Of a DNA stretch of 64,000 nt, positions 18,438 to 26,728 are shown in pieces. Location of the stretch: positions 124,001 through 188,000 of the forward strand of contig DDFC01000008.1 of the NCBI GenBank assembly GCA_002336895.1, read 5' to 3'. Each line of letters begins with the position of its first letter. Positions within the stretch are counted from its first letter, which is position 1. A model generated the notes under the pieces. The model saw only the letters and a list, made by a program, of their open reading frames with translations. It was not told the origin of the DNA and ran no database searches. Both the position numbers and the translations under genes were made by a program. This DNA comes from Verrucomicrobiaceae bacterium UBA1938. GTDB lineage: Bacteria > Verrucomicrobiota > Verrucomicrobiia > Verrucomicrobiales > Verrucomicrobiaceae.

Positions 18438-19136
18438 ATGGATGAGCAGTCGAAATACCCCTGGGGGTGCACGCAGTGGGGGATTGTGCTGGTCGTGGTT
18501 TTGCTTGGCTGGATGTTGGCGGCATCCTTTCTTCCCATGGTCTCCAGGCAAGGGGTGCAGTGGCAAGGCGTTAACAACTGCAAGCAGATCATTCTCGCTC
18601 TCAAGCTATATGCCGCGGACAACGGTTCTGTCTATCCAGACGCAGGACTGGAAACGAGCGGTGTGACATCAGCGAATCAGGTTTTTCGCAGGCTGTTTGA
18701 AGAGGCCATTGTAACGGATGAACGCATCTTTGGCTGCCCTCCCCGAAGCATGTACGTCCCTGATGGTGGCATTGGGACGGCACCGGACTTTTCCCAAGCC
18801 CTGACTCCCGGTGAGTGCCACTGGATGCTGCTCAAATCGCAAACGGATTTTTCCCTCGGAGATATGCCCGTCGTCGTGGAAAATGCACTCAATGCCTCAT
18901 GGCCGCCCAAATGGGATGTCTCGGACCAATCCGGCGGCAAGCGTGGCCGAGTGTGGAAAGGGAATAATATCATCGTGGGACGCAATGATGGCTCTGTCGC
19001 CGTGGAGAAATTAAGTCCTGAGGGAACCATTGACTGGCGTCGCATGTACAATCCAAGATACGGCAAAAGCTGGATCGATGCTCTGACTCCGGAGCAGCTT
19101 TCCAAGCTCTCCTACTGGGACATCGAGGAGAAATAA
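18438..19136 (+). CDS. Type II secretion/pseudopilin-like protein
   Basis: 232 residues. An N-terminal transmembrane helix (about 14-34) is followed by NNCKQIILALKLYAADNGSVYP, the helix typical of G-type pseudopilins and DUF1559-like proteins of Verrucomicrobiota and Planctomycetota. The C-terminal part (GRNDGSVAVEKLSPE) matches the 'HxxDGS'-like end of that family. A classical prepilin peptidase site (G before F-T-L-x-E) is absent. Envelope location is expected, but the function is not known. It stands alone, divergent from the permease operon. Confidence 0.7.
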   Translation: MDEQSKYPWGCTQWGIVLVVVLLGWMLAASFLPMVSRQGVQWQGVNNCKQIILALKLYAADNGSVYPDAGLETSGVTSANQVFRRLFEEAIVTDERIFGCPPRSMYVPDGGIGTAPDFSQALTPGECHWMLLKSQTDFSLGDMPVVVENALNASWPPKWDVSDQSGGKRGRVWKGNNIIVGRNDGSVAVEKLSPEGTIDWRRMYNPRYGKSWIDALTPEQLSKLSYWDIEEK

Positions 19137-19252
19137 CCCCGCACTGTGCCTGCCTTGTGCATCCTTGGGCGGGATTTGCTATGGCCTATGATGGAGGAAT
19201 GCCTGTGCGTTGATGGGGTAACGCGCACCTCAACTCCAACTCGACTCCATCC

Positions 19253-19480
19253 ATGAAATCGCTTCTTGCCCCTCTGCTGCTGACCCTGGCCATGACCGCC
19301 ACCGTGTTTGCCGCCTGGCCCATCAATGATGAGTGCCCGGTGGACCACAAGGCCTCACGTCCCATCTATCGTGTGAAGACGGAAGAGGGATTTGTCTCTT
19401 TCTGCTGCACGGAATGCATGCAAAAATTTGTCAAATCTCCCAACTCCTATCCGGTGAAGAAGAAGGACGTGGCGAAATAA
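19253..19480 (+). CDS. Small secreted TRASH/YHS-like cysteine protein
   Basis: 75 residues with a signal peptide ending near VFAAW. The mature part, ECPVDHKASRPIYRVKTEEG followed by FCCTECMQKFVKSP, has the C-x(n)-CC-x-x-C-x-x-x-F layout of TRASH/YHS-type metal-binding modules. A similar protein is encoded at 57059-57310 beside the copper genes. It probably binds a metal ion in the periplasm. Single gene; partners not evident. Confidence 0.68.
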   Translation: MKSLLAPLLLTLAMTATVFAAWPINDECPVDHKASRPIYRVKTEEGFVSFCCTECMQKFVKSPNSYPVKKKDVAK

Positions 19481-19519
19481 GGATGAGGTGTCAGATAGAC
19501 ATTGAGGCTGCATGCTGGT

Positions 19520-19540
19520 CTGGCATGGACAACAGACCAG
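19520..19540. promoter_or_regulatory. Operator-like site 1 of the GntR-type regulator
   Basis: A 21-bp imperfect dyad whose last 15 bases, TGGACAACAGACCAG, are identical to the site abutting the regulator gene; 19 of 21 positions match overall. It ends 47 nt before the SDR start at 19588. An extra CTGGT just upstream gives an alternative perfect 9-bp dyad (19514-19522 with 19533-19541). Confidence 0.7.
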
Positions 19541-19587
19541 CAGTGCGGCCTTGAGCCCGGTGTCATGGGCGGCCCATGTTTCCGCTC

Positions 19588-20373
19588 ATGTCTTCTCCTC
19601 ATCCGTTTGATCTCAAGGAACGCTCCATCTGGGTCTTTGGCGGCGCCGGTTATCTCGGCGCGGCGGTGGTGGCCCAGCTGGCTCAGCTTCAGGCGCAGGT
19701 GCTCTGTGTGGACCTGCCCGGGCGTGCGGAGGAAATGGTGGCTGCCAAAAGCCTGCAGACGCAGGTGGTGGCAGCCTCTCTGGATGCAGCAGACATCGCC
19801 GCCATGGAGGCCTTTGTGGAGGCGCAGATCGCCGCTCGCGGCGTGCCACAGGGACTGGTGGTGATGACCTACGCCTCGACGGCCAAACGATTTGAAGATC
19901 TGACTGCCGACGATTTTGACATGGCGAACCACGGCAACCTCACCGCCACCTTTGCGCTGGCGCGTGCCGTCGGCCGGCGCATGGCGGAGCAGGGCAGGGG
20001 CAGCATGGTGCTCTTTTCCAGCATGTATGGCAGTGTGTCTCCAGACCCGTCAGTGTATGCCGCGCCGATGAATCCCAACCCCGTGGAGTACGGCGTGGGA
20101 AAGGCGGGCGTGCAGCAGCTGGCGCGCTATCTGGCCGTGCACTGGGGGCGTCAGGGCGTCCGCTGCAACAGCATCTCCCCCGGCCCCTTTCCCAATCCCT
20201 CCATCCAGGTGCAGCAGCCGGACTTCGTGCAGCGGCTGGCTCAAAAAGTACCGCTGGGCCGCGTGGGGCAGGCGGCTGAGATTGCCGGTGCGGTGACCTT
20301 TCTGCTCAGCGATGCCTCCTCATTCATCACGGGTCAGAATCTGGCCGTGGATGGCGGCTGGACCTCGTGGTGA
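19588..20373 (+). CDS. SDR-family oxidoreductase
   Basis: 261 residues from the ATG at 19588; an ATG at 19576 would add four residues. A Rossmann-fold short-chain dehydrogenase with the nucleotide loop GGAGYLG and the active-site YxxxK at Tyr168/Lys172 (EYGVGKAG). ISPGPFP and the end motif ITGQNLAVDGGWTSW are classical SDR. It would oxidise or reduce a sugar- or polyol-like alcohol. Its stop lies 2 bp from the stop of the convergent regulator gene. The operator-like site upstream ties it to the catabolic regulon. Confidence 0.9.
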   Translation: MSSPHPFDLKERSIWVFGGAGYLGAAVVAQLAQLQAQVLCVDLPGRAEEMVAAKSLQTQVVAASLDAADIAAMEAFVEAQIAARGVPQGLVVMTYASTAKRFEDLTADDFDMANHGNLTATFALARAVGRRMAEQGRGSMVLFSSMYGSVSPDPSVYAAPMNPNPVEYGVGKAGVQQLARYLAVHWGRQGVRCNSISPGPFPNPSIQVQQPDFVQRLAQKVPLGRVGQAAEIAGAVTFLLSDASSFITGQNLAVDGGWTSW

Positions 20374-20375
20374 GT

Positions 20376-21464
20376 TCACAGCGTCTCGCCCCGGATCATC
20401 CTCGGCATCAGGCGGATGGCTCTCGGCGGCAGACTGCCGGTCTCGGCCAGCTGGCGCGCGGCCTTGCAGACGTTGCGGGCAAACTGGCCACTCCCGCCCG
20501 CATAGCGCGTTACGCTGGGAACCACATGCTGCATGAAGGTCTCGTCATCGCGGGAGATCACCGCGATGTCCTGCGGGATGCGTTTGCCGCGCTGGAGCAT
20601 GAACATCATCACTGTCAGCACATGAATGGCGCGCGCCACCACAAAGGCCGTGGGTGGGCGGGGGGAGCGCAGCGCCTTGTCCAGCAGCGCGCAGATGTTG
20701 GCCGCGGTGCCGTCGTGCAGGATGACCTGCGGCGGCGGCGCATGGCTCGCGGCCAGGGCCTCGCGCAGTCCCTGCTCGCTCTGCAGGTCGCCACCGTAGT
20801 CGCCGATGGGCCGCAGGAGGGCGATGTGGCGGTGTCCTTTGGCGCAGAGCATGCCGCCCGCATGGCGGCAGAGCGCGCGGTAGTCGGTGTCGATGGACGG
20901 CAGGCTCACCCCCGGCGCGCACGAGCCCACCACCAGGCTGGGAAGCTGATGGCGCACAAACCAGCTCTGCACCGGCTCCAGCGCGCCAAAGATCAGCCAC
21001 GCTGCGGCGGGCGAGCGCGTGGTCAGCGCCTCCAGCGCACGTGCGGGCTTGGAGGAAAAGCACGCGGTGCTCACATGAATCTCAAAGCTGAAGCCCACGC
21101 GGGAGAGCTGGTCGCGCAGCTCGTCCACCATCACCACCGTGGACTGCGACATCTCCTGCAGCGGGCGCGGGGAGATGAGCGCGATCACGCTCGAGTGAGA
21201 CGTCTTCTTCTTGCTGGCAGTTGTGGTCTTGATGCGCCGCCGCTGCCGGTCCGCCACCTCCAGGCTGCCTTCCCGCTGCAGCATCTGCAGCGCGGCGCGC
21301 AGGGTGTGGCGGCTCACTTGCAGGCGTGTGCACAGCTCACGCTCTCCGGGCAGGTGGCCGTGCCAGTGGCCTGCCAGCATGGACTCGCGCAGGCTCTGCG
21401 CCGTCTGCGTCACGAGGGAGACGCGCTGCGGCAGGCGCGGGCTGGATGAAGCGGTGGTTTTCAT
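20376..21464 (-). CDS. GntR-type transcriptional regulator with LacI-like sensor domain
   Basis: 362 residues. The start at 21464 is chosen because the frame upstream runs through the operator and out of coding sequence. The N-terminal winged helix-turn-helix (about 15-75: LRESMLAGHWHGHLPGEREL followed by CTRLQVSRHTLRAALQML) is of GntR type. From about 90 on (VIALISPRPL ... IDTDYRALCRHAGGMLCAKGHRHIALLRP) it matches the periplasmic-binding-protein/LacI fold that binds a small sugar-like effector. This architecture (GntR head, LacI body) is that of AraR-like regulators. A 21-bp dyad touches its start codon, predicting autorepression and control of the divergent operon. Confidence 0.88.
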   Translation of the reverse strand: MKTTASSSPRLPQRVSLVTQTAQSLRESMLAGHWHGHLPGERELCTRLQVSRHTLRAALQMLQREGSLEVADRQRRRIKTTTASKKKTSHSSVIALISPRPLQEMSQSTVVMVDELRDQLSRVGFSFEIHVSTACFSSKPARALEALTTRSPAAAWLIFGALEPVQSWFVRHQLPSLVVGSCAPGVSLPSIDTDYRALCRHAGGMLCAKGHRHIALLRPIGDYGGDLQSEQGLREALAASHAPPPQVILHDGTAANICALLDKALRSPRPPTAFVVARAIHVLTVMMFMLQRGKRIPQDIAVISRDDETFMQHVVPSVTRYAGGSGQFARNVCKAARQLAETGSLPPRAIRLMPRMIRGETL

Positions 21465-21485
21465 CTGGTTTGGACAACAGACCAG
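21465..21485. promoter_or_regulatory. Operator-like site 2 (autoregulation / divergent operon)
   Basis: A 21-bp imperfect palindrome, CTGGT-N11-ACCAG, containing TGGACAACAGACCAG. It lies directly against the regulator start codon and 46 nt before the RraA-family gene at 21532, so occupancy could control both. Confidence 0.75.
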
Positions 21486-21531
21486 AAACGCAGCCTTGTG
21501 GCAAATCGTTTCAACCGCCTGTTTTATTCGC

Positions 21532-22299
21532 ATGGCACACACCGCAAAAGCACGCCCCCTGTCTCACAGCGACCTGCTTCAGCTCAAGCGCTGGAACACC
21601 CCCACCATCTACAACGGCTGGGAGCAGATCACCCGCCGCGATCCCGGCTCCGACGCCTTCAACATCGAGGAAACCCACGACTTCATGCCGCAGATGGGCC
21701 CTATGGTGGGCTACGCCGTCACACTTGTGATCGAGCCCTCCAACGCGGCTCACCGCAGCAGCAATCCGAATGCGGGGGCGGAGTTCCGCCAGTACATCGC
21801 CAGCGTGCCGGGGCCGAAGATCATCGTCGTGCAGGATCTCGACAAGCCCCGCGTGCTCGGCTCCGCCTGGGGCGAGGTCAGCGCCAACATGTTTCGCGCG
21901 CTCGGCTGCGTGGGCACCATCACCGACGGCGCCATCCGCGATCTCGATGAAATGACCAGCGCTGGATTCAAGGCGCTGGCCCGCCGTCTCTGTGTGGGCC
22001 ACGCGCACGTCCACCCCGTGCGCTGGGGCTGCGAGGTCGAGGTCTTTGGCCGCACGGTGGCTCCCGGAGATCTCATCCACGCGGACAAGCACGGCTTCCT
22101 CGTCATCCCTCCCGAGGAGCAGCCTGGGCTGCTGGAGGCCGCCCGCTTCATGGATGAAAACGAATGCACCACCGTCATCCCGGCGGCGCGCAGCTGCGAG
22201 GGTCTCGCCACGGCCGAGGCGCTGGCTGGGCTGGAGGAATCCATCGCCCAGTTTGGCAGCAATCTCAAAGCCCGCTTCTCCCGCAAAGGCGAGTGGTAG
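21532..22299 (+). CDS. RraA-family aldolase/decarboxylase-like protein
   Basis: 255 residues. The core GEVSANMFRALGCVGTITDG, followed by AIRDLDEM, is the diagnostic segment of the RraA/4-hydroxy-4-methyl-2-oxoglutarate aldolase family: the Gly-rich turn, then DGxxRD, whose Arg and Asp serve substrate and metal binding. Known enzymes of this type cleave 4-carboxy-4-hydroxy-2-oxoacids or decarboxylate oxaloacetate; some members regulate RNase E instead. The extended N-terminus (~60 residues) is typical of the enzyme-like branch. First gene of a tightly packed operon running to about 34.4 kb. Cytoplasmic. Confidence 0.85.
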   Translation: MAHTAKARPLSHSDLLQLKRWNTPTIYNGWEQITRRDPGSDAFNIEETHDFMPQMGPMVGYAVTLVIEPSNAAHRSSNPNAGAEFRQYIASVPGPKIIVVQDLDKPRVLGSAWGEVSANMFRALGCVGTITDGAIRDLDEMTSAGFKALARRLCVGHAHVHPVRWGCEVEVFGRTVAPGDLIHADKHGFLVIPPEEQPGLLEAARFMDENECTTVIPAARSCEGLATAEALAGLEESIAQFGSNLKARFSRKGEW

Positions 22300-22332
22300 C
22301 CGCCAGCTTTTTCATTTCACCATCACGCATTT

Positions 22333-23433
22333 ATGAAACGCCTCCTCATCTTCCTGGCCGCCGCTTTTCTGGCGCATGCAGAAAGCACCATCACGCTCAA
22401 CCTGGAGCCCACCAAGGAGAACCCGCGCAATTCGGAAGGCTCCTTCGCCACGCTCGCCTCGGGCCGCATTATCTTTTGCTACTCGCACTTCTACGGCGGT
22501 GCCGGAGATGAGAGCCCCGCGCGCATCGTGCGCATTCATTCTGACGACCAGGGCCGCACCTGGAGCCAGCCTGTGACCGTGGTGGAAAACACCGGCGGCG
22601 ACAATGTGATGAGCGTCTCCCTGCTGCGCCTCGCCAGCGGCAAACTGGCCATGTTTTACTGCATCAAAAACAGCTGGATCGACTGCCGGCCGCACATGCG
22701 CATCTCCACTGATGAGGGAGAGACCTGGAGCGAGCCCAAACTGGTGCTGCAGGCTCCGGGTTATTTCGTGATGAACAACGACCGCGTCATCCAGACCAGC
22801 AAGGGCCGCATCGTCATCCCGCTGGCGTTTCACCGCTCACGCGGGACGGATCCGGAAACCAGCAAGTCATGGGACGCACGCGCCATCGCCATGTGGATCT
22901 ATTCCGACGATGAAGGCGCCACCTGGACAGAGTCCTCCAGCTGGTGGGCCATGCCCGTGCGCAGCGGCAGTGGCCTGCAGGAGCCCGGAGTGGTGGAGCT
23001 GGCAGACGGCGGCCTCTTCTCCTGGTGCCGCACCGACCAGGGCGCGCAGTACGGCTTCTACTCCACGGATGCGGGCAAGACCTTCTCCCCGCCCGTGCCC
23101 ACCGAGATGAAATCTCCCAACGGCCCCGCCAGCATCAAGCGCCTGCCCGGCAGCAGCGATCTCCTCGCCATCTACAACGATCACTCCGGCATGTTCCCTT
23201 TCCCGCCCAAGAAGCGCAATCCCTACGTGGCTGCCATCTCCACCGACGGCGGCAAGACCTGGCCCAAGCGCAAGCTCATCGAGAGCGATCCCGACGGCCT
23301 CTACCACTACACCGCCATCCACTTCGTCGGCGATGCCATGCTCATCGGCTACTGCGCTGGCGACAGCAAGGTGGGCGCTCTGAACCGCCTGCGCATTCGC
23401 CGCATCACGCTCGACTGGCTCAAGCAGCCCTGA
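22333..23433 (+). CDS. Secreted sialidase-like (BNR/Asp-box) propeller
   Basis: 366 residues with a signal peptide (1-17, ending LAHA). Several Asp-box repeats (S-x-D-x-G-x-T-W type) are visible: HSDDQGRTWS, STDEGETWSE, YSDDEGATWTE, STDGGKTWPK. The fold is a six-bladed sialidase/neuraminidase propeller. The Arg triad of true sialidases cannot be verified by eye, so the activity could be on another acidic sugar. Second gene of the RraA-led operon, 33 bp after it. Confidence 0.85.
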   Translation: MKRLLIFLAAAFLAHAESTITLNLEPTKENPRNSEGSFATLASGRIIFCYSHFYGGAGDESPARIVRIHSDDQGRTWSQPVTVVENTGGDNVMSVSLLRLASGKLAMFYCIKNSWIDCRPHMRISTDEGETWSEPKLVLQAPGYFVMNNDRVIQTSKGRIVIPLAFHRSRGTDPETSKSWDARAIAMWIYSDDEGATWTESSSWWAMPVRSGSGLQEPGVVELADGGLFSWCRTDQGAQYGFYSTDAGKTFSPPVPTEMKSPNGPASIKRLPGSSDLLAIYNDHSGMFPFPPKKRNPYVAAISTDGGKTWPKRKLIESDPDGLYHYTAIHFVGDAMLIGYCAGDSKVGALNRLRIRRITLDWLKQP

Positions 23434-23440
23434 TGATCCC

Positions 23441-24640
23441 ATGCGCACGCTCCTTCTTCTCCTCTGCCTTTGCTCACACCTGCTGGCGGAAGCACCGCTG
23501 AAAACAGCCGCGCTCCTCGCCGCAGGAGAGGAGCCTGTGCGCATCGTCTGCATCGGCGACAGCATCACCGGTGTCTATTATCACAGCGGCGGTCGCCGGG
23601 CCTATCCCGAGATGCTCCAGCTCGCACTTCAGCAGCTCTACCCGCAGGCAAAGCTCAGCGTGCATAATGCGGGCATCAGCGGAGACACCACCACCGGCGG
23701 CCTCAAGCGGCTGGAGCGCGATGTGCTCTCCCGCAAGCCGCATCTCGTGACGATCATGTTTGGCATGAACGATCTCGTGGGCACGCCTGTGGACGTCTTT
23801 AAAAAGAACCTGCGCGAGATGATCGCACGCTGCCGCACAGGCGGTGCCGAGGTGCTGCTCTGCACGCAGAACTCCGTCGTCGAGACTCCGCAGCGGCCCC
23901 GGGCCCGCCTCGCCGAGTTTACCCAGGCCATCCGCGATGTGGCCAAAGACGAAGCGCTTGTGGTGGCGGATTGCTTTGCTGCATTTGAGTCTGTGCGCTC
24001 TGCCGATACCAGCGAATGGGATCTGCTGCTCAGCGACACCATTCATCCCAACATGGCCGGTCACAAGCTCTTTGCCGAGACGCTCGCTCAGGCCATCACC
24101 GGACAGACGGTTTCTCTTCGAGACATCGGGCCGCCCACACCTGCTCTGACCCACACGATCGCAAAGCTCAAGGCCGGGCAGCCGGTGCAGGTGCTCGCCA
24201 TGCCGCCGTATGATTCGCTCATCACACCTGCCTTGCAGCGTCTCTATCCCGCAGCCGTGGTCAAGGTCTCGTCCTGGCCAGTGGCCGGGCAGACACTGGT
24301 GCAAATGGAGGCATCTGCACGCAAGGTGCGCAGCCTGAAGCCGGATCTGGTGCTCGTCGCCCTGCCCGCTGAGATTCCGCTGCAGGATCAGGCGCAGTTT
24401 CATCATAGTTACTCGTGGGTCATGAACTGGTCCCTCAGCTTTGGCGTGCAGCAGTGGGATGTGGTGGTGGCGCTGCCCTCGGTGGCAAAGCCGGTGCTCA
24501 GCAAGGAGGAAAGCCGCCACGAGGCATTCGCTCAGCGCCTCATCAAAGCGCAGGATCTTTCGATGATCGCTCGCAGTGCAGGCGACACCACGCCTCTGCC
24601 CGAAATCCTCTCCACCTGGCTCGCCCACCAACAACCCTGA
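23441..24640 (+). CDS. Secreted SGNH/GDSL-type hydrolase
   Basis: 399 residues with a signal peptide (about 1-15). The catalytic blocks are in order: IVCIGDSITG (nucleophile Ser), GISGDT (oxyanion Gly), FGMNDL (Asn) and DTIHPNMAGH (Asp...His). That is a complete SGNH set, as in carbohydrate deacetylases. The second half (~225-399) looks like a degenerate second SGNH-like domain (QVLAMPPYDSLI ... LVLVALPAE) without the catalytic residues. Starts 7 bp after the sialidase-like gene. It likely removes acyl groups from a glycan in the periplasm. Confidence 0.85.
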   Translation: MRTLLLLLCLCSHLLAEAPLKTAALLAAGEEPVRIVCIGDSITGVYYHSGGRRAYPEMLQLALQQLYPQAKLSVHNAGISGDTTTGGLKRLERDVLSRKPHLVTIMFGMNDLVGTPVDVFKKNLREMIARCRTGGAEVLLCTQNSVVETPQRPRARLAEFTQAIRDVAKDEALVVADCFAAFESVRSADTSEWDLLLSDTIHPNMAGHKLFAETLAQAITGQTVSLRDIGPPTPALTHTIAKLKAGQPVQVLAMPPYDSLITPALQRLYPAAVVKVSSWPVAGQTLVQMEASARKVRSLKPDLVLVALPAEIPLQDQAQFHHSYSWVMNWSLSFGVQQWDVVVALPSVAKPVLSKEESRHEAFAQRLIKAQDLSMIARSAGDTTPLPEILSTWLAHQQP

Positions 24641-24651
24641 TTTCCCAATTT

Positions 24652-25467
24652 ATGAGACGCTCCAAAGTCCTCGCCAAAATCCGCTCCGGCCAGGTGGCCC
24701 GAATCTGCTGCACGGGCTCGCCCATCGCCTTCTTCCCGGCCATCGCCGCCCATTTTCACTACGACGGCATCTGGGTGGATGCCGAGCACCGCGTCTGGTC
24801 TGCACAGGACGCCGAGACCATGATCGGCCGCCACCACGCGGCGGACATCGACTGCGTCTGGCGCGCGCAGACCAAGGAGAAAAACGGCCTCTACCGCCTG
24901 CTGGAAGACGGTGCCTCCGGCCTCATGATCCCGCACGTGGGCAGCGCGGACGAGGCGCGTGCACTGGTCAATGCCATGAAGTTTCCACCGCTGGGAGATC
25001 GCGGCTTTTGCGGAGGCGGGCGCGATGCCAGCTACTGGATCGGCAAACCGGCGGACTACACCGACGCCGCCAATCGTGAGACCTTTCTCGTGGCGCAGAT
25101 TGAGACGCCGGATGCGCTCGCACAGGTGGATGAAATCGCCGCCGTTCCCGGTGTCGATGTCCTCTTCCTCGGTCCTGGAGACATGTCCCTGCGGCTGGGC
25201 TGCACACCTGCTGTGAATGATCCCGTGATGATGGAGGTGCAGAAGAAAATCTCCGCCGCCTGCCGCAAGCACGGCAAGACCTGGGGCCGCCCCGTGGGCA
25301 GTGCAGCTGACGCGAAGACGATCATCGAGCTGGGCGCGCAGTTTGTCGTGCTGGGCAGCGAATTCGGCGCGCTGCACGCACACCTCAGCGACTGCTCGGC
25401 GCAGTTTGACAGCGTGCTCAATGAAGTCTCCGGCCAGTCCGCCATCCCCGGAGGCAAAACCTACTGA
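24652..25467 (+). CDS. HpcH/HpaI-family class II aldolase
   Basis: 271 residues. Family marks: WVDAEHRVWS near the N-terminus, GASGLMIPHVGSADEARALV, DRGFCGGGRDA (substrate loop), QIETPDAL (metal-binding Glu) and FLGPGDMSLRLG (metal-binding Asp). Relatives cleave 2-keto-3-deoxy acids, such as 2-keto-3-deoxyrhamnonate or 4-hydroxy-2-ketoheptanedioate, to pyruvate plus an aldehyde, using Mg/Mn. In this cluster it is the best candidate for the carbon-carbon cleavage step. Cytoplasmic. The start at 24652 is 11 bp after the SGNH gene. Confidence 0.88.
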   Translation: MRRSKVLAKIRSGQVARICCTGSPIAFFPAIAAHFHYDGIWVDAEHRVWSAQDAETMIGRHHAADIDCVWRAQTKEKNGLYRLLEDGASGLMIPHVGSADEARALVNAMKFPPLGDRGFCGGGRDASYWIGKPADYTDAANRETFLVAQIETPDALAQVDEIAAVPGVDVLFLGPGDMSLRLGCTPAVNDPVMMEVQKKISAACRKHGKTWGRPVGSAADAKTIIELGAQFVVLGSEFGALHAHLSDCSAQFDSVLNEVSGQSAIPGGKTY

Positions 25468-25471
25468 TGCC

Positions 25472-26695
25472 ATGAAATGCCATCTTCTTCTCCTCGCCCT
25501 GGCCGCCCCGCTGCTCTGCGCCGCGGAGCCGCCAAAGACGCACAACGGCGTCAAGCTCCTCGTGGTGAATGACGACGGCTTCAGCGCCTTTCACAGCGGG
25601 CGCTACAAGACAGCGGAGGATCTGCGCCAGGCCATGCTGGCCTACAAAGACAGCCAGGTGGCTGTGATGGAGTGGTGCATCATCGCGGGCAGCCGGGCCA
25701 ACTACCCCAGCAAGGTCACGGAGCTGATCGGCGCCGGCATAACGGAGTTCCCACGCCGGGGCGACAAGCTGGCGCATGAAACACTCAAGCGCATGGCCGA
25801 TGGCGGTGAGAACACGCTCAAAATTGTGACCGACTCCTGCCATGAGGCCGGGCTGGCCTGCTATGCTTCGCTGCGCATGAACGGAGACTACCCGGAGAGC
25901 ATGTGGGAGGGCAGCTTTCCCAGATATGCCAACAGCACCTTCTGGTGGCAGCACCCGGAGCTGCGCATCGTCGATGCCAAAGGCAAGACCGGCTACCGTT
26001 TCTCCTTTGCCTTTCCCGAGGTGCGCGAGTTCAAGCTGAGCATCCTCCGCGAGGCCGTGCAGCAGGACATCGATGGCATCAATCTCGACTTCCAGCGTCA
26101 TCCGGTGTTCTTCGGGTTTGAAAAGCCCATGGCCGATGCGTTTAAAGCCAAATACGGTGTCGAAGCCGCCACGGCAGGCCAGGATGATCCGCGCTGGGTG
26201 CCGCTGCGCTATGAGGTCATGACGCAGTTTGTGCGCGAGGTGCGGCAGATTCTTGATGAAGCAGGCAAGGCGAAGAACAAGCACCTCGGCCTCTCCGTGC
26301 GCATCGACTGGCAGAAATACCCCACCTGGGGCTGCGACATCGCCACCTGGCTGAAGGAGGGACTGCTCGACTACCTCGTGGTGGGCCAGTATGGGCTCGG
26401 CGGCTACGACTTTGACATCGCCCCCTTTGTGCAGATGGCGAAAGGCAGCGGCTGCGCGGTGCTGTTTGGAGAGGAGGCCATCACCAAAGGCCACGACCGC
26501 ACCGCCGAGGAGGACCGCCTCATTGCCGCAGGCAAGATGAAGCCGCCGCCCAGCGAGCATCTCACCCGTGAGCAGTATGAGGCCCGCGCCGCCAAGGTAT
26601 ACTCAGCCGGAGGGGATGGACTGCATCTTTTCAATGAGACCCGGAAAGAAATGTTCACGGGGCTCGGTGATGTAAAGACCGCCACTGCACGCTGA
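25472..26695 (+). CDS. Secreted GH10-like (TIM-barrel) glycosidase-family protein
   Basis: 407 residues from the ATG at 25472, which opens a signal peptide (MKCHLLLLALAAPLLCAAEP); the longer frame upstream is a shadow over the aldolase. The body looks like a TIM barrel of the 'family 10-like glycosyl hydrolase' type seen in Verrucomicrobiota: ASLRMNGDYPESMW, DGINLDFQRHP (acidic strand-end), LGLSVRIDWQKYP and AGGDGLHLFNETR. The Asp/Glu set suggests hydrolysis, but I cannot name the substrate. Five bases after the aldolase gene, so translation may be coupled. Confidence 0.75.
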   Translation: MKCHLLLLALAAPLLCAAEPPKTHNGVKLLVVNDDGFSAFHSGRYKTAEDLRQAMLAYKDSQVAVMEWCIIAGSRANYPSKVTELIGAGITEFPRRGDKLAHETLKRMADGGENTLKIVTDSCHEAGLACYASLRMNGDYPESMWEGSFPRYANSTFWWQHPELRIVDAKGKTGYRFSFAFPEVREFKLSILREAVQQDIDGINLDFQRHPVFFGFEKPMADAFKAKYGVEAATAGQDDPRWVPLRYEVMTQFVREVRQILDEAGKAKNKHLGLSVRIDWQKYPTWGCDIATWLKEGLLDYLVVGQYGLGGYDFDIAPFVQMAKGSGCAVLFGEEAITKGHDRTAEEDRLIAAGKMKPPPSEHLTREQYEARAAKVYSAGGDGLHLFNETRKEMFTGLGDVKTATAR

Positions 26696-26728
26696 AGCGG
26701 TCTTCTCGTCTCATCATCCACTCCTCTC